Shown here: positions 42,433 to 51,488 of the stretch, piece by piece | Layout: the number at the start of each line of letters is the position of its first letter | Numbering within the stretch: position 1 is the first letter of the stretch | Source of the DNA: Streptomyces sp. SID13726 | GTDB taxonomy: Bacteria > Actinomycetota > Actinomycetes > Streptomycetales > Streptomycetaceae | DNA length: 64,000 bases | NCBI RefSeq assembly: GCF_010548375.1 | Contig: NZ_JAAGLY010000031.1 | Coordinates: 28,440 to 92,439 of the forward strand | Reading direction: 5' to 3' | Position numbers and translations under genes: made by a program | Notes under the pieces: model-generated | Seen by the model: the letters and a program-made list of their open reading frames with translations, nothing else | Databases searched by the model: none | What the model was told of the DNA's origin: nothing

Positions 42433-43371
42433 ATGACGAGTCTGACAGAAGTCGACGCGCTCGCAGGGCTGCGTGACGCGCTCGGTCTGCTCAAGGACCG
42501 GGAGCAGGTGGCCGAGCGGCTGCTCGACTCTTCCGCGAAGCACTCCTTCGACCCGGACGAGGAACTGGACTGGGACGCGCCCTTCGAGGACGGCCTGTGG
42601 TTCTGGCCGCCGGAGCTGGTCTCGCTCTACGGCACCCCGATGTGGAAGCGGATGAGCGAGGAGCAGCGCATCCTGCTCTCGCAGCACGAGGCCGCCGCGC
42701 TGGCCTCGCTCGGGATCTGGTTCGAGATCATCCTCATGCAACTGCTGTGCCGTCACATCTACGACAAGGCGGCCACGAGCGCGCATGTGCGGTACGCGCT
42801 CACCGAGATCGAGGACGAGTGCCGGCACTCCAAGATGTTCGCCCGGCTGATCGCGCGGGGCGGGACGCCCTGGTACCCGGTGAGCCGGGCCCATCAGCAG
42901 CTGGGGCGGCTCTTCAAGACCATCTCCACGACCCCGGGGTCCTTCACGGCGACGCTGCTCGGCGAGGAGGTGCTCGACTGGATGCAGCGGCTGACGTTCC
43001 CGGACGAGCGGGTCCAGCCGCTGATCCGGGGGGTCACGCGGATCCATGTGGTGGAGGAGGCACGGCATGTCCGGTACGCGCGGGAGGAGCTGCGGCGGCA
43101 GATGCTGACCGCTCCGCGGTGGTCGCAGGAGTTCACGCGGGTCACGTCCGGTGAGTTCGCGCGGGTGTTCTCCGTGGCGTTCGTGAATCCGGAGGTGTAC
43201 GCGAATGTGGGCCTTGACCAGCGGGAGGCTCTCGCGCAGGTTCATGCCAGCGGGCACCGGCGGGAGGTGATGCAGACCGGGGCGAAGAGGCTGACCGACT
43301 TCTTGGACGACATCGGGGTGCTCCGGGGTGTCGGGCGTCGGCTGTGGAAGTCATCCGGGCTGCTGGCCTGA
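42433..43371 (+). CDS. AurF-like diiron oxygenase
   Basis: 312 aa. Four-helix-bundle diiron protein (AurF/p-aminobenzoate N-oxygenase family). Likely ligands in LLSQHEAAALA (Glu), LTEIEDECRHSKMF (Glu, His), LGEEVLDWMQ (Glu) and HVVEEARHVRYARE (Glu, His). Start ATG 42433 with AAGAG just upstream. The substrate is unknown; AurF oxidises arylamines. A TetR gene follows 114 bp downstream on the same strand. Confidence 0.82.
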   Translation: MTSLTEVDALAGLRDALGLLKDREQVAERLLDSSAKHSFDPDEELDWDAPFEDGLWFWPPELVSLYGTPMWKRMSEEQRILLSQHEAAALASLGIWFEIILMQLLCRHIYDKAATSAHVRYALTEIEDECRHSKMFARLIARGGTPWYPVSRAHQQLGRLFKTISTTPGSFTATLLGEEVLDWMQRLTFPDERVQPLIRGVTRIHVVEEARHVRYAREELRRQMLTAPRWSQEFTRVTSGEFARVFSVAFVNPEVYANVGLDQREALAQVHASGHRREVMQTGAKRLTDFLDDIGVLRGVGRRLWKSSGLLA

Positions 43372-43383
43372 TCGTCGACACAG

Positions 43384-43432
43384 CCCCGCGCCCCTGAAAG
43401 AACTCGGCCGGACCTGCTCAAGGGGCGCGGGG
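43384..43432. terminator. CCCCGCGCCCCT hairpin after the AurF-like gene
   Basis: Perfect 12-bp stem (43384-43395 with 43421-43432) and 25-nt loop, 13 bp past the stop. It belongs to the same repetitive element as the 118-bp units at 33853. Confidence 0.7.
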
Positions 43433-43485
43433 AACCGCGCGACCAGCCACTACGCACTCGCGGACGGCCGACTACCCTGCAACCC

Positions 43486-44133
43486 ATGACCCCATCCGCC
43501 CCCGCCTACCGTCGGCTGAGTGTCGAGGAGCGTCGGAGCCAGCTCCTCGACGCCGCCCTCGGACTCTTCGCGCACCGCGCCCCCGAGGACGTCTCCCTCG
43601 ACGACGTGGCGGAAGCGGCCGGAGTCTCCCGTCCGCTCGTGTACCGGTACTTTCCCGGCGGCAAGCAGCAGCTGTACGAGGCCGCGCTCCGCTCCGCCGC
43701 CGAGGAGCTCCAGAACTGCTTCGACGAGCCGAGGGAAGGGCCCCTGCTCATCCGGCTGGGCCGTGCCCTCGACCGCTACCTCGCCTTCGTCGACCAGCAC
43801 GACGCCGGTTTCAGCGCTCTGCTCCAGGGCGGCAGCGTGGTCGAGACGTCCCGGACGACCGCGATCGTGGACGGCGTACGACGGGCCGCCGCCGAGCACA
43901 TCCTCAGCCATCTCCACGTCACCGAACCGGGCCTGCGGCTGCGCATGACCGTACGGATGTGGATCACCGCGGTGGAGGCGGCCTCCCTGATCTGGCTGGA
44001 CGAGGGCAAGCAGCCGCCCGTGGCGGAACTCCGCGACTGGCTGGTCGAGCAGTTCGTCGCCGTGCTCTCGGTGACCGCGAACCGTGACCCGCAGACCGCC
44101 GCGCTGGTCTCGGCCCTCGCGGCGGATGGCTGA
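43486..44133 (+). CDS. TetR-family transcriptional regulator
   Basis: 215 aa. N-terminal HTH residues 15-62 (RRSQLLDAALGLFAHRAPED ... VSRPLVYRYFPGGKQQLY), ligand-binding helices after that. Usually represses its own or a neighbouring gene when no ligand is bound. Start ATG 43486. It may control the AurF-like gene upstream. A small gene overlaps its 3' end. Confidence 0.92.
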   Translation: MTPSAPAYRRLSVEERRSQLLDAALGLFAHRAPEDVSLDDVAEAAGVSRPLVYRYFPGGKQQLYEAALRSAAEELQNCFDEPREGPLLIRLGRALDRYLAFVDQHDAGFSALLQGGSVVETSRTTAIVDGVRRAAAEHILSHLHVTEPGLRLRMTVRMWITAVEAASLIWLDEGKQPPVAELRDWLVEQFVAVLSVTANRDPQTAALVSALAADG

Positions 44134-44428
44134 CACTGGTGCCGTGAAGAGCGAAGACACCCCCTTCGAGGGCGGCCCGATGGACGGCCGCGTGCTGCCC
44201 GTGCTGCTGGGTCCGACCGGTCAGCCGCCGAAGACGTACCGCATCCCCGTACCCGACGCGGACGGCGGCCCGCCCACCGTGCTGGTGTACCGCCGGGCGC
44301 CCAGGGGGCACGGCAGGCTGGGGATCCAGCGGGGGTGGAAGTACGAGTACGACCCCGAGGGAAAGGCCGGCGGCGGGCTGAAGTGGCCCTGGTCCAAGCC
44401 CGGCAAGCCGGCCGACACCGACGGGTGA
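44126..44428 (+). CDS. small conserved hypothetical protein
   Basis: 100 aa from ATG 44126, overlapping the TetR end by 8 bp; GTG 44144 is an alternative start. Contains GGPMDGRVLPVLLGPTGQPP, a beta strand pair, and GWKYEYDPEGKAGGGLKWPW. Soluble, no known domain. The overlap suggests coupling to the TetR gene. Confidence 0.65.
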   Translation: MADTGAVKSEDTPFEGGPMDGRVLPVLLGPTGQPPKTYRIPVPDADGGPPTVLVYRRAPRGHGRLGIQRGWKYEYDPEGKAGGGLKWPWSKPGKPADTDG

Positions 44429-44490
44429 CGAGGTTGCGCCGAACCGCCCACACCCGGCGCGCGAAAAGCTGAGCGGCGTCCGATGCTCGC

Positions 44491-44519
44491 CGTGCGGAAC
44501 AGAGGGGCTGCTCCGCACG
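44491..44519 (+). promoter_or_regulatory. leader hairpin touching the NlpC/P60 Shine-Dalgarno
   Basis: CGTGCGGA (44491-44498) with TCCGCACG (44512-44519), 8-bp perfect stem directly before GGGAGG. Could tune translation. No similarity to the c-di-AMP (ydaO) riboswitch that controls some Streptomyces hydrolases. Confidence 0.45.
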
Positions 44520-44531
44520 GGAGGTGATGAC

Positions 44532-45626
44532 GTGTCAGGAAGGCTTCTGCGTCTGGTGTGTACGGCGACGGTGGCGGCCTGCACCGTCCTCGCCCCGCTG
44601 CCCGCGGCGGCCGTGCCCGAGCCGGAGCCGCGTGAGCGTTCCGTGGCAGATCTGCTGACGGACCTTCAGCGGCTGTACCGGGAGGCCGAGGAGGCCACCG
44701 AGACCTACAACGCCACGGAGGAGAAGCTGAAGGAGAAGCGCGCCGAGGTGACCCGCCTCGACACCGCGCTCTCCCGGGCCCGGCTCTCCCTGCACGACAG
44801 CCGGGGTGCCGCGGGGCGGCTGGCCCGGCAGCAGTACCAGAGCAGCACCGAGATCTCGCCGTACGTCCGTCTCCTGCTGGCCCGCGATCCCCAGCACGCG
44901 CTCGAACAGGGCCATGTGATCGGCCAGTTGGCGAGGGAGCGGGCGAAGACGCTGGGCCGTCTGACGGGCAGCGAGCACCGCGCCGACGCGCTCGCCCGCA
45001 AGGCCCGCAAGGCGCTCGACGACCAGCTCACCCTCGCCGACCGGCAGAAGAAGGACCGGGACGGCGTACGGAAGAAGCTGGACGACGTCCAGGAACTCCT
45101 CGCCTCCCTCACCGCCGAACAGCTCGCCAGGCTCGCCGAGTTCGAGGAGAAGGGGGTCGAGAAGGCCCAGGAGGAGCTGACCACGTCAGGTGCTCTCGGG
45201 GAGGTCGAGCGGGAGCCGTCACAGGAGGGCGGGAAGGCCCTGGCGTACGCCCGGCGGCAGCTCGGGAAGCCGTACGAATGGGGTGCGGAGGGGCCGAAGA
45301 CGTACGACTGCTCGGGTCTGACCTCGGAGGCGTGGGCGCATGCCGGCACGCCGATCCCCCGGACCAGCCAGGAGCAGTGGGCCCGCCTGCCGAGGATCGA
45401 GCTGAGGGACCTGCGCCCGGGAGATCTGGTGATCTACTTCCCGGAGGCGACGCACGTGGCGATCTACCTGGGGAGGGGCGAGGTGATCGAGGCCCCGAGG
45501 ACGGGCGAGAAGGTGAAGGTCTCCCCCATCGCGTCCCACCCGATCCTCGGAGCCGTACGTCCGGACGAAGGCGGTCAGGCCCCGGCGACCGAGGCCAGGT
45601 ACGCCCCCGTCCTCTCCGGCTCGTAG
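44532..45626 (+). CDS. secreted NlpC/P60 peptidoglycan hydrolase
   Basis: 364 aa from GTG 44532 after GGGAGG. Signal peptide 1-27, long coiled-coil segment (about 38-225), and an NlpC/P60 papain-like domain with Cys260 (TYDCSGL) and His308 (ATHVAIYL), cleaving stem peptides (gamma-D-Glu-DAP). Coiled coils regulate such hydrolases by partner binding in RipA-like systems. Its last 52 bp overlap the convergent monooxygenase gene. Confidence 0.92.
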   Translation: MSGRLLRLVCTATVAACTVLAPLPAAAVPEPEPRERSVADLLTDLQRLYREAEEATETYNATEEKLKEKRAEVTRLDTALSRARLSLHDSRGAAGRLARQQYQSSTEISPYVRLLLARDPQHALEQGHVIGQLARERAKTLGRLTGSEHRADALARKARKALDDQLTLADRQKKDRDGVRKKLDDVQELLASLTAEQLARLAEFEEKGVEKAQEELTTSGALGEVEREPSQEGGKALAYARRQLGKPYEWGAEGPKTYDCSGLTSEAWAHAGTPIPRTSQEQWARLPRIELRDLRPGDLVIYFPEATHVAIYLGRGEVIEAPRTGEKVKVSPIASHPILGAVRPDEGGQAPATEARYAPVLSGS

Positions 45627-46828
45627 AAGAAGTCCTCGAAGTCCGCCGGGTCGTCGAAGCCGTTGGCGAAACGGTCCGCCACTGGCTGCAACTGCCCGGC
45701 CGCGCCGATGAGGTTCAGGATGTGCTCCGGCGGCGGGGAGAGCATCGCGTTGGTCCACTTCGTGACGTGCTGGGCGGTGGCCCAGTAGCGCTCGAACGTC
45801 CCCCGCATCCACGCCTCGTCGAACTGCTTCTCGCCCTGCTCCAGGATGGACGCGAGGTACGAAGCGGCGCACTTGGACGCGGAGTTGGAGCCCTGCCCGG
45901 TGATCGGGTCGTTGGCGACGACGACGTCGGCCACGCCCAGGACCAGTCCGCCACCGGGCAGGCGGCCTATCGGGTTGCGCACCGTGGGCGCGTAGCGGCC
46001 GGACAACGTGGCGCCGGCGTCGGTGAGTTCGACGTTCGTCGCGCGCGCGTACTCCCAGGGCAGGAACCTCTCCATGAGTTCCAGGGTCAGGGAGAGGTGT
46101 TCCGCCGGGTCCTTGACGCCGTTGAACGCGTCGACCGGGCCGCCGGGTACGCCCTCCCAGAACAGGATGTCGGCGCGTCCGGAGGTGGTGAGCGTCGGCA
46201 TGACGAACAACTCGCCCACGCCGGGGACCAGGTTGCAGCGGACCGCCTCGGTGTCCGGGTGCTCGGGGCGCGGACCCAGGCCGTGGACGTAGGAGACGGC
46301 GAGGGCGCGCTGCGGCTCGCTGTACGGGGAGCGCTCGGGGTCGCGGGCGAACATGGAGACCAGCTCGCCCTTGCCGGCCGAGACCAGCACGAGGTCGTAC
46401 GTACGGGAGAAGTAGTCGAGGTCGCCGACGGCCGCGCCGTGGATGACCAGTTGGCCGCCGCGCTGGGCGAACGTCTCCATCCAGCCGGCCATCTTGACCC
46501 GCTGGTCGACCGACTGCGCGTACCCGTCGAGGTGTCCCAGCCAGTCGATCGCGCGCTGCGAGGGGCCCGGGTCGAAGGAGCCCGGGGCCGCGACCGAGAC
46601 GCCGAGCCCCTGGATCCTCGGGGCCTGGGACTCCCAGAAGTTCAGCTGGAGATCGCGCTCGTGCTGGAGTGCCGTGTGGAACATGCACTGCGTCGACATG
46701 ACCCGGCCGGAGCGGATCTCGTCCGCCGTCCGGTTGGACATCAGGGTGACCTCGTACCCGTGCGACTGGAGGCCGAGGGCGAGCTGGAGTCCGGACTGGC
46801 CGGCTCCGACGACGAGTATCTTCCGCAT
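45575..46828 (-). CDS. FAD-dependent monooxygenase, styrene/indole monooxygenase-like
   Basis: 417 aa. N-terminal FAD Rossmann motif ILVVGAGQSGLQLALGL, second FAD site VADVVVANDPITGQGSNSAS, substrate-side motifs SFDPGPSQRAIDW. This matches the StyA class, which epoxidises with FADH2 from a separate reductase. It is the last gene of the conservon (cvnA-B-C-D), taking the place of the cytochrome P450 known in another conservon. Start ATG 46828, 28 bp after cvnD. Confidence 0.85.
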   Translation of the reverse strand: MRKILVVGAGQSGLQLALGLQSHGYEVTLMSNRTADEIRSGRVMSTQCMFHTALQHERDLQLNFWESQAPRIQGLGVSVAAPGSFDPGPSQRAIDWLGHLDGYAQSVDQRVKMAGWMETFAQRGGQLVIHGAAVGDLDYFSRTYDLVLVSAGKGELVSMFARDPERSPYSEPQRALAVSYVHGLGPRPEHPDTEAVRCNLVPGVGELFVMPTLTTSGRADILFWEGVPGGPVDAFNGVKDPAEHLSLTLELMERFLPWEYARATNVELTDAGATLSGRYAPTVRNPIGRLPGGGLVLGVADVVVANDPITGQGSNSASKCAASYLASILEQGEKQFDEAWMRGTFERYWATAQHVTKWTNAMLSPPPEHILNLIGAAGQLQPVADRFANGFDDPADFEDFFYEPERTGAYLASVAGA

Positions 46829-46855
46829 ACGGGTGCTGTTCTCCTGGCTCGGGGA

Positions 46856-47482
46856 CTACTCGGGGGTGACGTCCAGTGCGTGGCCGACGAGGGACAGCAG
46901 GGTCTCGATCACCGAGATCCGCCGCCGCGCGTCCATGATCATGACAGGTATGTGCGCGGGGACGGTCAACGCCTCCCGCACGTCCTCCGGTTCGAACCGG
47001 TCGCTGCCCTCGAAGTGGTTGACCGCGACGACGTACGGCATCCCGCAGCCCTCGAAGTAGTCCAGCGCCGGGAACGAGTCCTTCAGCCGCCGGGTGTCCG
47101 CGAGGACCACCGCGCCGATCGCGCCGCGCACCAGGTCGTCCCACATGAACCAGAACCGCTCCTGGCCCGGTGTGCCGAAGAGGTACAGCACCAGGTCGTC
47201 GTCGAGCGTGATGCGGCCGTAGTCCATGGCCACGGTGGTGGTGAGCTTCTCCGGGGTGCCGGTGAGGTCGTCGAACTGCTCACTGGCCTCGGTCATCAGC
47301 GCCTCCGTCTGGAGGGGCTCGATCTCGGAGACGGTGCTCACGAGGGTGGTCTTGCCGACGCCGAAGCCGCCGGCCACAACTATCTTCGTGGCGATGGGCG
47401 CCCGGGTGCGATCCGTCTGCCAGGACTTCAGATTGTCGTCGGTGTCGTCGAACGCGATGTCTCTAAAGACGACGGAGTCCAC
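46856..47482 (-). CDS. cvnD: conservon small GTPase, CvnD
   Basis: 208 aa. Ras/MglA-like GTP-binding protein: P-loop GGFGVGKTT (38-46), FGTPGQERFWFMWDDL (switch II) and AVNHFEGSDRF in place of NKxD. Works with CvnB, CvnC and the kinase CvnA at the membrane. Start ATG 47482, overlapping cvnC by 20 bp. Confidence 0.93.
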   Translation of the reverse strand: MDSVVFRDIAFDDTDDNLKSWQTDRTRAPIATKIVVAGGFGVGKTTLVSTVSEIEPLQTEALMTEASEQFDDLTGTPEKLTTTVAMDYGRITLDDDLVLYLFGTPGQERFWFMWDDLVRGAIGAVVLADTRRLKDSFPALDYFEGCGMPYVVAVNHFEGSDRFEPEDVREALTVPAHIPVMIMDARRRISVIETLLSLVGHALDVTPE

Positions 47483-47879
47483 TCAGCACCCTTTCCAGCA
47501 GAGCGCGGTCGGGACGGCCCGTACCGTGACCGGTACCGGTGCCGTACACACGGATCTTTCCCTGGTCGGCGAGGTCGCTGAGGAGCACGCGGACCACGCC
47601 GAGCGGCATCTTCAGCAGCGCGGCGATCTCGGCCACCGTGCGCATCCGGCGGCACAGTTCGACGATGGCCCGCAGCTCCGGCATGACCGTCGACTTCAGC
47701 GAGCCGTTGGTCAACTCCTTGCGCTCCTCGGCGGCTTCGATGGCCGCCGTGCTCGACACGAACGTCTCCACGAGGAGGACGTGGCCGAAGCGGGTACGGC
47801 CGCCGGTGAGGGAGTACGGCCGGACGCGGGCGGGTTTGCGGTCGCCGCCGCGGACCGGGAGCTCGGGTTTGTCCTTCAC
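47463..47879 (-). CDS. cvnC: conservon DUF742 protein, CvnC
   Basis: 138 aa. DUF742 winged-helix-like protein: VRPYSLTGGRTRFGHVLLVE, then RTVAEIAALLKMPLGVVRVL and DLADQGKIRVYG. Thought to link CvnB to CvnD. Start ATG 47879; overlaps cvnB by 4 bp and cvnD by 20 bp. Confidence 0.93.
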   Translation of the reverse strand: MKDKPELPVRGGDRKPARVRPYSLTGGRTRFGHVLLVETFVSSTAAIEAAEERKELTNGSLKSTVMPELRAIVELCRRMRTVAEIAALLKMPLGVVRVLLSDLADQGKIRVYGTGTGHGTGRPDRALLERVLSGLRRL

Positions 47880-48379
47880 TTGGCGCTCCCCGTCCCGTCG
47901 TTCTCCAGCGACTGCCGCAGCTCGCTGCGGAGTTCGGGGGTCAGGACGTGTCCGGCGCGGCCGACGAAGAGCGCCATGTGGTACGCCACCACGCTCATGT
48001 CGCAGTCCGCGGAGCCGTGGACGCCGAGCAGCGAGCCGTCGCTGATCGACATCACGAAGAGGCTGCCGTCGTCCATCGCGATCATGGTGTGCTTCGTGGC
48101 GCCGAAGTCCATGAGCTTGGCGGCGCCGAGGGTGAGGCTGCCGATGCCGGAGACGATGGTCGCGAGGTCGGCGGCGGAGCCGCGGGGGCCGGAGGGCTTG
48201 TCCTCCTTGGCCTCGCGCGCCTGGGCGTTGGTCTCGGCGTCGGAGGAGAGCAGGAGGAGGCCGTCCGAGGAGACCACGGCGACGGACTGGACGCCGGGCA
48301 CCTCCTCCACCAGGTTGGTCAACAGGAAGTGGAGATTGCGGGCCTCACGACTCAGTCCGAAGGTACTGGGCGCGGTCAA
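47876..48379 (-). CDS. cvnB: conservon roadblock/LC7 protein, CvnB
   Basis: 167 aa. Roadblock/LC7 (MglB-like) fold: NLHFLLTNLVEEVPGVQSVA, VSSDGLLLLSS and the glycine-rich FVMSISDGSLLGVHG. Members of this family are GAP-like partners of small GTPases, here CvnD. Start ATG 48379; overlaps cvnA by 4 bp. A serine-rich insert (SDAETNAQAREAKEDKPSG) follows strand two. Confidence 0.93.
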   Translation of the reverse strand: MTAPSTFGLSREARNLHFLLTNLVEEVPGVQSVAVVSSDGLLLLSSDAETNAQAREAKEDKPSGPRGSAADLATIVSGIGSLTLGAAKLMDFGATKHTMIAMDDGSLFVMSISDGSLLGVHGSADCDMSVVAYHMALFVGRAGHVLTPELRSELRQSLENDGTGSAK

Positions 48380-51144
48380 CTGCTTGCCTCCTCGACTGTG
48401 CCCCCCGTGGTTTCTGCGGATGCGGTGCGTTCTTCTGTGGCCGGCAGCCTGGTCTCGCCGGTCTGTTCCTTGATCTCCTCCGCCACGTCGCGGTGCCCGG
48501 CCTCGGCGCCCTTGCGGAAGCCGCCGAGCCGCCTGCGGAGGGCTTCGGCGTCCACGGAGGCGTTGCGTTGGCGGGGGGCCGCGGGGGCGGGGGCGGTGAT
48601 CCTCGGGGTGCGCTTGGGGAGGCCCTTGTCGGTGAGGGGCTCTCCGTCGTCGGCGCGGGAGTGCTGCGCGTCGGCCTCTGCCGCGGTCTCGGTCTCGGCC
48701 GTGACTTCGGCTTCGGTTTCGGCAGCGGATTCGGTGGCGGCGGGTTCGCGTGCCTCCGGTTCCTCCTCCACCGGTACCGGGGCCAGCAGCTCCATGGTGG
48801 TCTCGGCCGGGGTCTCCGGCTCCGGGTGCTCGGCCGGGGCCGTCCCCGCCTCGCGTACGGCCTTCTCGGCCAGCGTGACCAAGGGGTCGGCGGTCTTCGA
48901 ACGGCCGCTCAGGACATTGGAGTTGGCCTCAGCGTCCGCTCCCGGCAGGGAGAAGGAGTGGCCGGCGCCGGTGGCCGGGGCGGTGTCGGCGGCCGGTACG
49001 GCGGAGCTGGGGGCGGCCGTGAGCAGGGGCCCGGGGAGGACCACGACCGCGGCCACACCGCCCTGCTTCTGCTCGCGCAGCTGGACCCGGACACCGTGCC
49101 GGTGGGCGAGGCGGGCCACGACGTACAGGCCGAGGCCGAGCCCCTCGTCGCCCTCGTCGTACGTCTCGTACGCCGCCTCCGGATCGAACTCGGCGAGGCG
49201 GGAGTTGAGGGTGGTCATCCGCTCGGCGGTCATGCCGATGCCCTCGTCCTGGACGGAGAGCATGACCTCGCCGCTCTCCAGCAGCCAGCCGGAGACCTCG
49301 ACGGGCAGGTCGGGCGGGCAGAACGCGGTGGCGTTCTCCATGAGTTCGGCCAGCAGGTGCGAGAGGTCGTCCGCGGCGAAGCCGACCACGTGGGCGTGGG
49401 GCGGGAGGGCGGCGATGCGGACGCGTTCGTAGCGCTCGATCTCGCTGACCGCGGCCCGGACGACGTCGACGAGCGGGACCGGGCCCGCGCTCTGCTGGAC
49501 GTGTTCGGTACCGGCCAGGACGAGGAGGTTCTCGCTGTGGCGGCGCATGACCGTGGCGAAGTGGTCGAGCTTGAAGAGGGTGGCGAGCCGCTCGGGGTCC
49601 TGCTCGCGCTCCTCCATGCCCTCGATGACGGCGAGTTGGCGCTCGACGAGGCCGAGGGTGCGCAGTGCGAGGTTGACGAAGGTGGCACCGATGGTGCCGC
49701 GCAGCCGCGCCAACTGGGCGGCGGACTCGGCGAGTTCGCCCTTGAGCTGCTCGCGGGCGTCCGCCATCTTCTGCCGCTGGCCGACCAGGTGCTTGCGGTC
49801 GGACTCCAGGGTGTTGATCCGCTCGGCGAGGGTGACGGTGTGCGCGTGCAGGGCGTTGACGGAGCGGACGACCTGGGCGAACTCGTCGTTGCGGCCGGTG
49901 AAGGTGACCGCTTCCTCGACGGTGGGGTCCTCGGCCCCGGCGAGCCGGGCGGAGCCGCGGCGCAGGACGGAGAGCGGGCGGGTCAGGGTGCGGGCCATCG
50001 CGGTGGCGATGCCGACGGCCAGCAGCATCAGCGCGCCGAGGATCGCGACGCGCAGTTCCAGCGCGGTGACGTCGTCGTCGCGGAGCTGGGCGAGTTCCTT
50101 GACCCGGCGGTCGAAGAGCGCGGACTCGACGCCCCGCATGAGGTCGACACGGGAGGAGAGAGCGGCGTCCAGCTTGGTGGTGCTGGTGCTCAACTCGCCG
50201 CTGGACAGGGAGGGTTGGTCGGTGAGTGCGGCGAGGTAGTCGTCGGCGGAGTTGACCTCGGGGCCGGTGACCGTGGAGTCGTAGCTCGCCTTGGCGGCGG
50301 CGGGCGCGGAGTCGTGGAAGTCGGCGAGGGCCGCGTCGGAGCGCAGGCGGGCCTGCTGGGCGGCGGCGGTGAGCGCGTCCCGCTGCTTGGTGTCGGCGGC
50401 CGAGGAGACCTTCTTGGTGCTCGTCAGGCCGGTGATCGGGTCGTAGACGCTCTGGGCCGTGGTCGGCACGCTCAGCGCGGCGAGCAGCAGTCCCCGGGTG
50501 GCGGCGGCCTGTTGTACGGCGGAGTCGAGCTCGGCGAGGGCGTAGGCACCGGCGCCCGCACGGGGCGGCATCCGCTCGGCCAGCCGCTCGGCGAGCCGGT
50601 GCAGCTCGGTGATGGCCGCGGAGTAGGCGTCGTGGGCGGCGAGGGCGCTGCTCGTGCCGGTGAGCGCGGACCGTCGTACGGCGGCGATGTCGTCCAGGTC
50701 GGCGCGCACCGTCGCGGAGAGGTCGGAGTCGGCGCGCAGGTCCTGGACGCGGCGGTCGACGCGGGCGCCGGCCTGCTCGCTCGGCGCCTCGGACTTGGGG
50801 CGGCCGGCCGCGATGTAGGCGGTGACCTCGTCGCGTTCGTCGGCGAGCGAGTGGGCGAGCGCGAGCGCGTCCTCGGTCTGCTCGGCGAGGGTCACCAGGT
50901 CCTGGGAGTCGTGCAGTTCACCGGAGGCGGTGACGAGGGAGGGGACGCCGGCCCCGGCGATCGCGGCGGCCACGACGGCGACGGCGAGGATCAGCCGGGT
51001 GCGTACGTGGGTGGGGCGGCCCTTGCCGACGGGGGTCTCGGGCGCGACGGGCCCCTGCGGGGCGGCTGAGCGCTCCGCGCCTTTGCCGGAGGCCGTCTGC
51101 TTGCCTGTGCGACGAGGCCGCGTCTTCTGCACCGCTGCTCGCAT
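48376..51144 (-). CDS. cvnA: conservon sensor histidine kinase-like protein, CvnA
   Basis: 922 aa. Basic N-terminus, TM near 53-73, a nitrate/nitrite-sensing (NIT)-type extracytoplasmic region (about 75-365), TM2 near 370-390, HAMP 390-450, a coiled coil, then HATPase_c (LLAELMENATAFCPP, VQDEGIGMT, EGLGLGLYVVARLA). The usual H-box is atypical, as in other conservons (MRRHSENLL is the likely phospho-His block). The C-terminal 270 residues are disordered and Pro/Ala/Glu-rich. Start ATG 51144 has a weak ribosome-binding site; longer in-frame starts exist. Confidence 0.92.
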   Translation of the reverse strand: MRAAVQKTRPRRTGKQTASGKGAERSAAPQGPVAPETPVGKGRPTHVRTRLILAVAVVAAAIAGAGVPSLVTASGELHDSQDLVTLAEQTEDALALAHSLADERDEVTAYIAAGRPKSEAPSEQAGARVDRRVQDLRADSDLSATVRADLDDIAAVRRSALTGTSSALAAHDAYSAAITELHRLAERLAERMPPRAGAGAYALAELDSAVQQAAATRGLLLAALSVPTTAQSVYDPITGLTSTKKVSSAADTKQRDALTAAAQQARLRSDAALADFHDSAPAAAKASYDSTVTGPEVNSADDYLAALTDQPSLSSGELSTSTTKLDAALSSRVDLMRGVESALFDRRVKELAQLRDDDVTALELRVAILGALMLLAVGIATAMARTLTRPLSVLRRGSARLAGAEDPTVEEAVTFTGRNDEFAQVVRSVNALHAHTVTLAERINTLESDRKHLVGQRQKMADAREQLKGELAESAAQLARLRGTIGATFVNLALRTLGLVERQLAVIEGMEEREQDPERLATLFKLDHFATVMRRHSENLLVLAGTEHVQQSAGPVPLVDVVRAAVSEIERYERVRIAALPPHAHVVGFAADDLSHLLAELMENATAFCPPDLPVEVSGWLLESGEVMLSVQDEGIGMTAERMTTLNSRLAEFDPEAAYETYDEGDEGLGLGLYVVARLAHRHGVRVQLREQKQGGVAAVVVLPGPLLTAAPSSAVPAADTAPATGAGHSFSLPGADAEANSNVLSGRSKTADPLVTLAEKAVREAGTAPAEHPEPETPAETTMELLAPVPVEEEPEAREPAATESAAETEAEVTAETETAAEADAQHSRADDGEPLTDKGLPKRTPRITAPAPAAPRQRNASVDAEALRRRLGGFRKGAEAGHRDVAEEIKEQTGETRLPATEERTASAETTGGTVEEASS

Positions 51145-51488
51145 TCTGAACTCGTGATACCCATGGGCCCGGGGTGACGCTCCGTCAACTGGTGTGCACA
51201 CCGGGGTACGTTTCCCGACCCTCCCAGCGCCGGTGGGCGGTGGCCGCGCATCGCCTGAGCCGCCACCCGAAGGAGTGAACCCCGGACGGGAGTTGGCGGG
51301 CAAGTTCCTCAGGCACACTCACAGGCCGTGCGCGGCAAGCCGGTTGGACGCCGAACACTACCGGTGGCAGTATTCGCCGACACGCTCGCCCGGAGCAAAC
51401 CATTCCACCCCAAACCTGGCGCCTGACCTGCGCGACTACGGCAATTCCGCGACCGTTGCCGGTCTTTGGTGAAGCTTGTGAAGGGGTC
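51145..51488. other. divergent promoter region of cvnA and the PP2C-like gene
   Basis: 344 bp, no gene. Lower G+C around 51350-51420 suggests promoters, but no clear box or operator can be named. Confidence 0.4.

Noticed and set aside
44430..44531. c-di-AMP (ydaO) riboswitch before the NlpC/P60 gene
   Set aside because: The leader is too short and lacks the conserved loops; only a simple hairpin is present.
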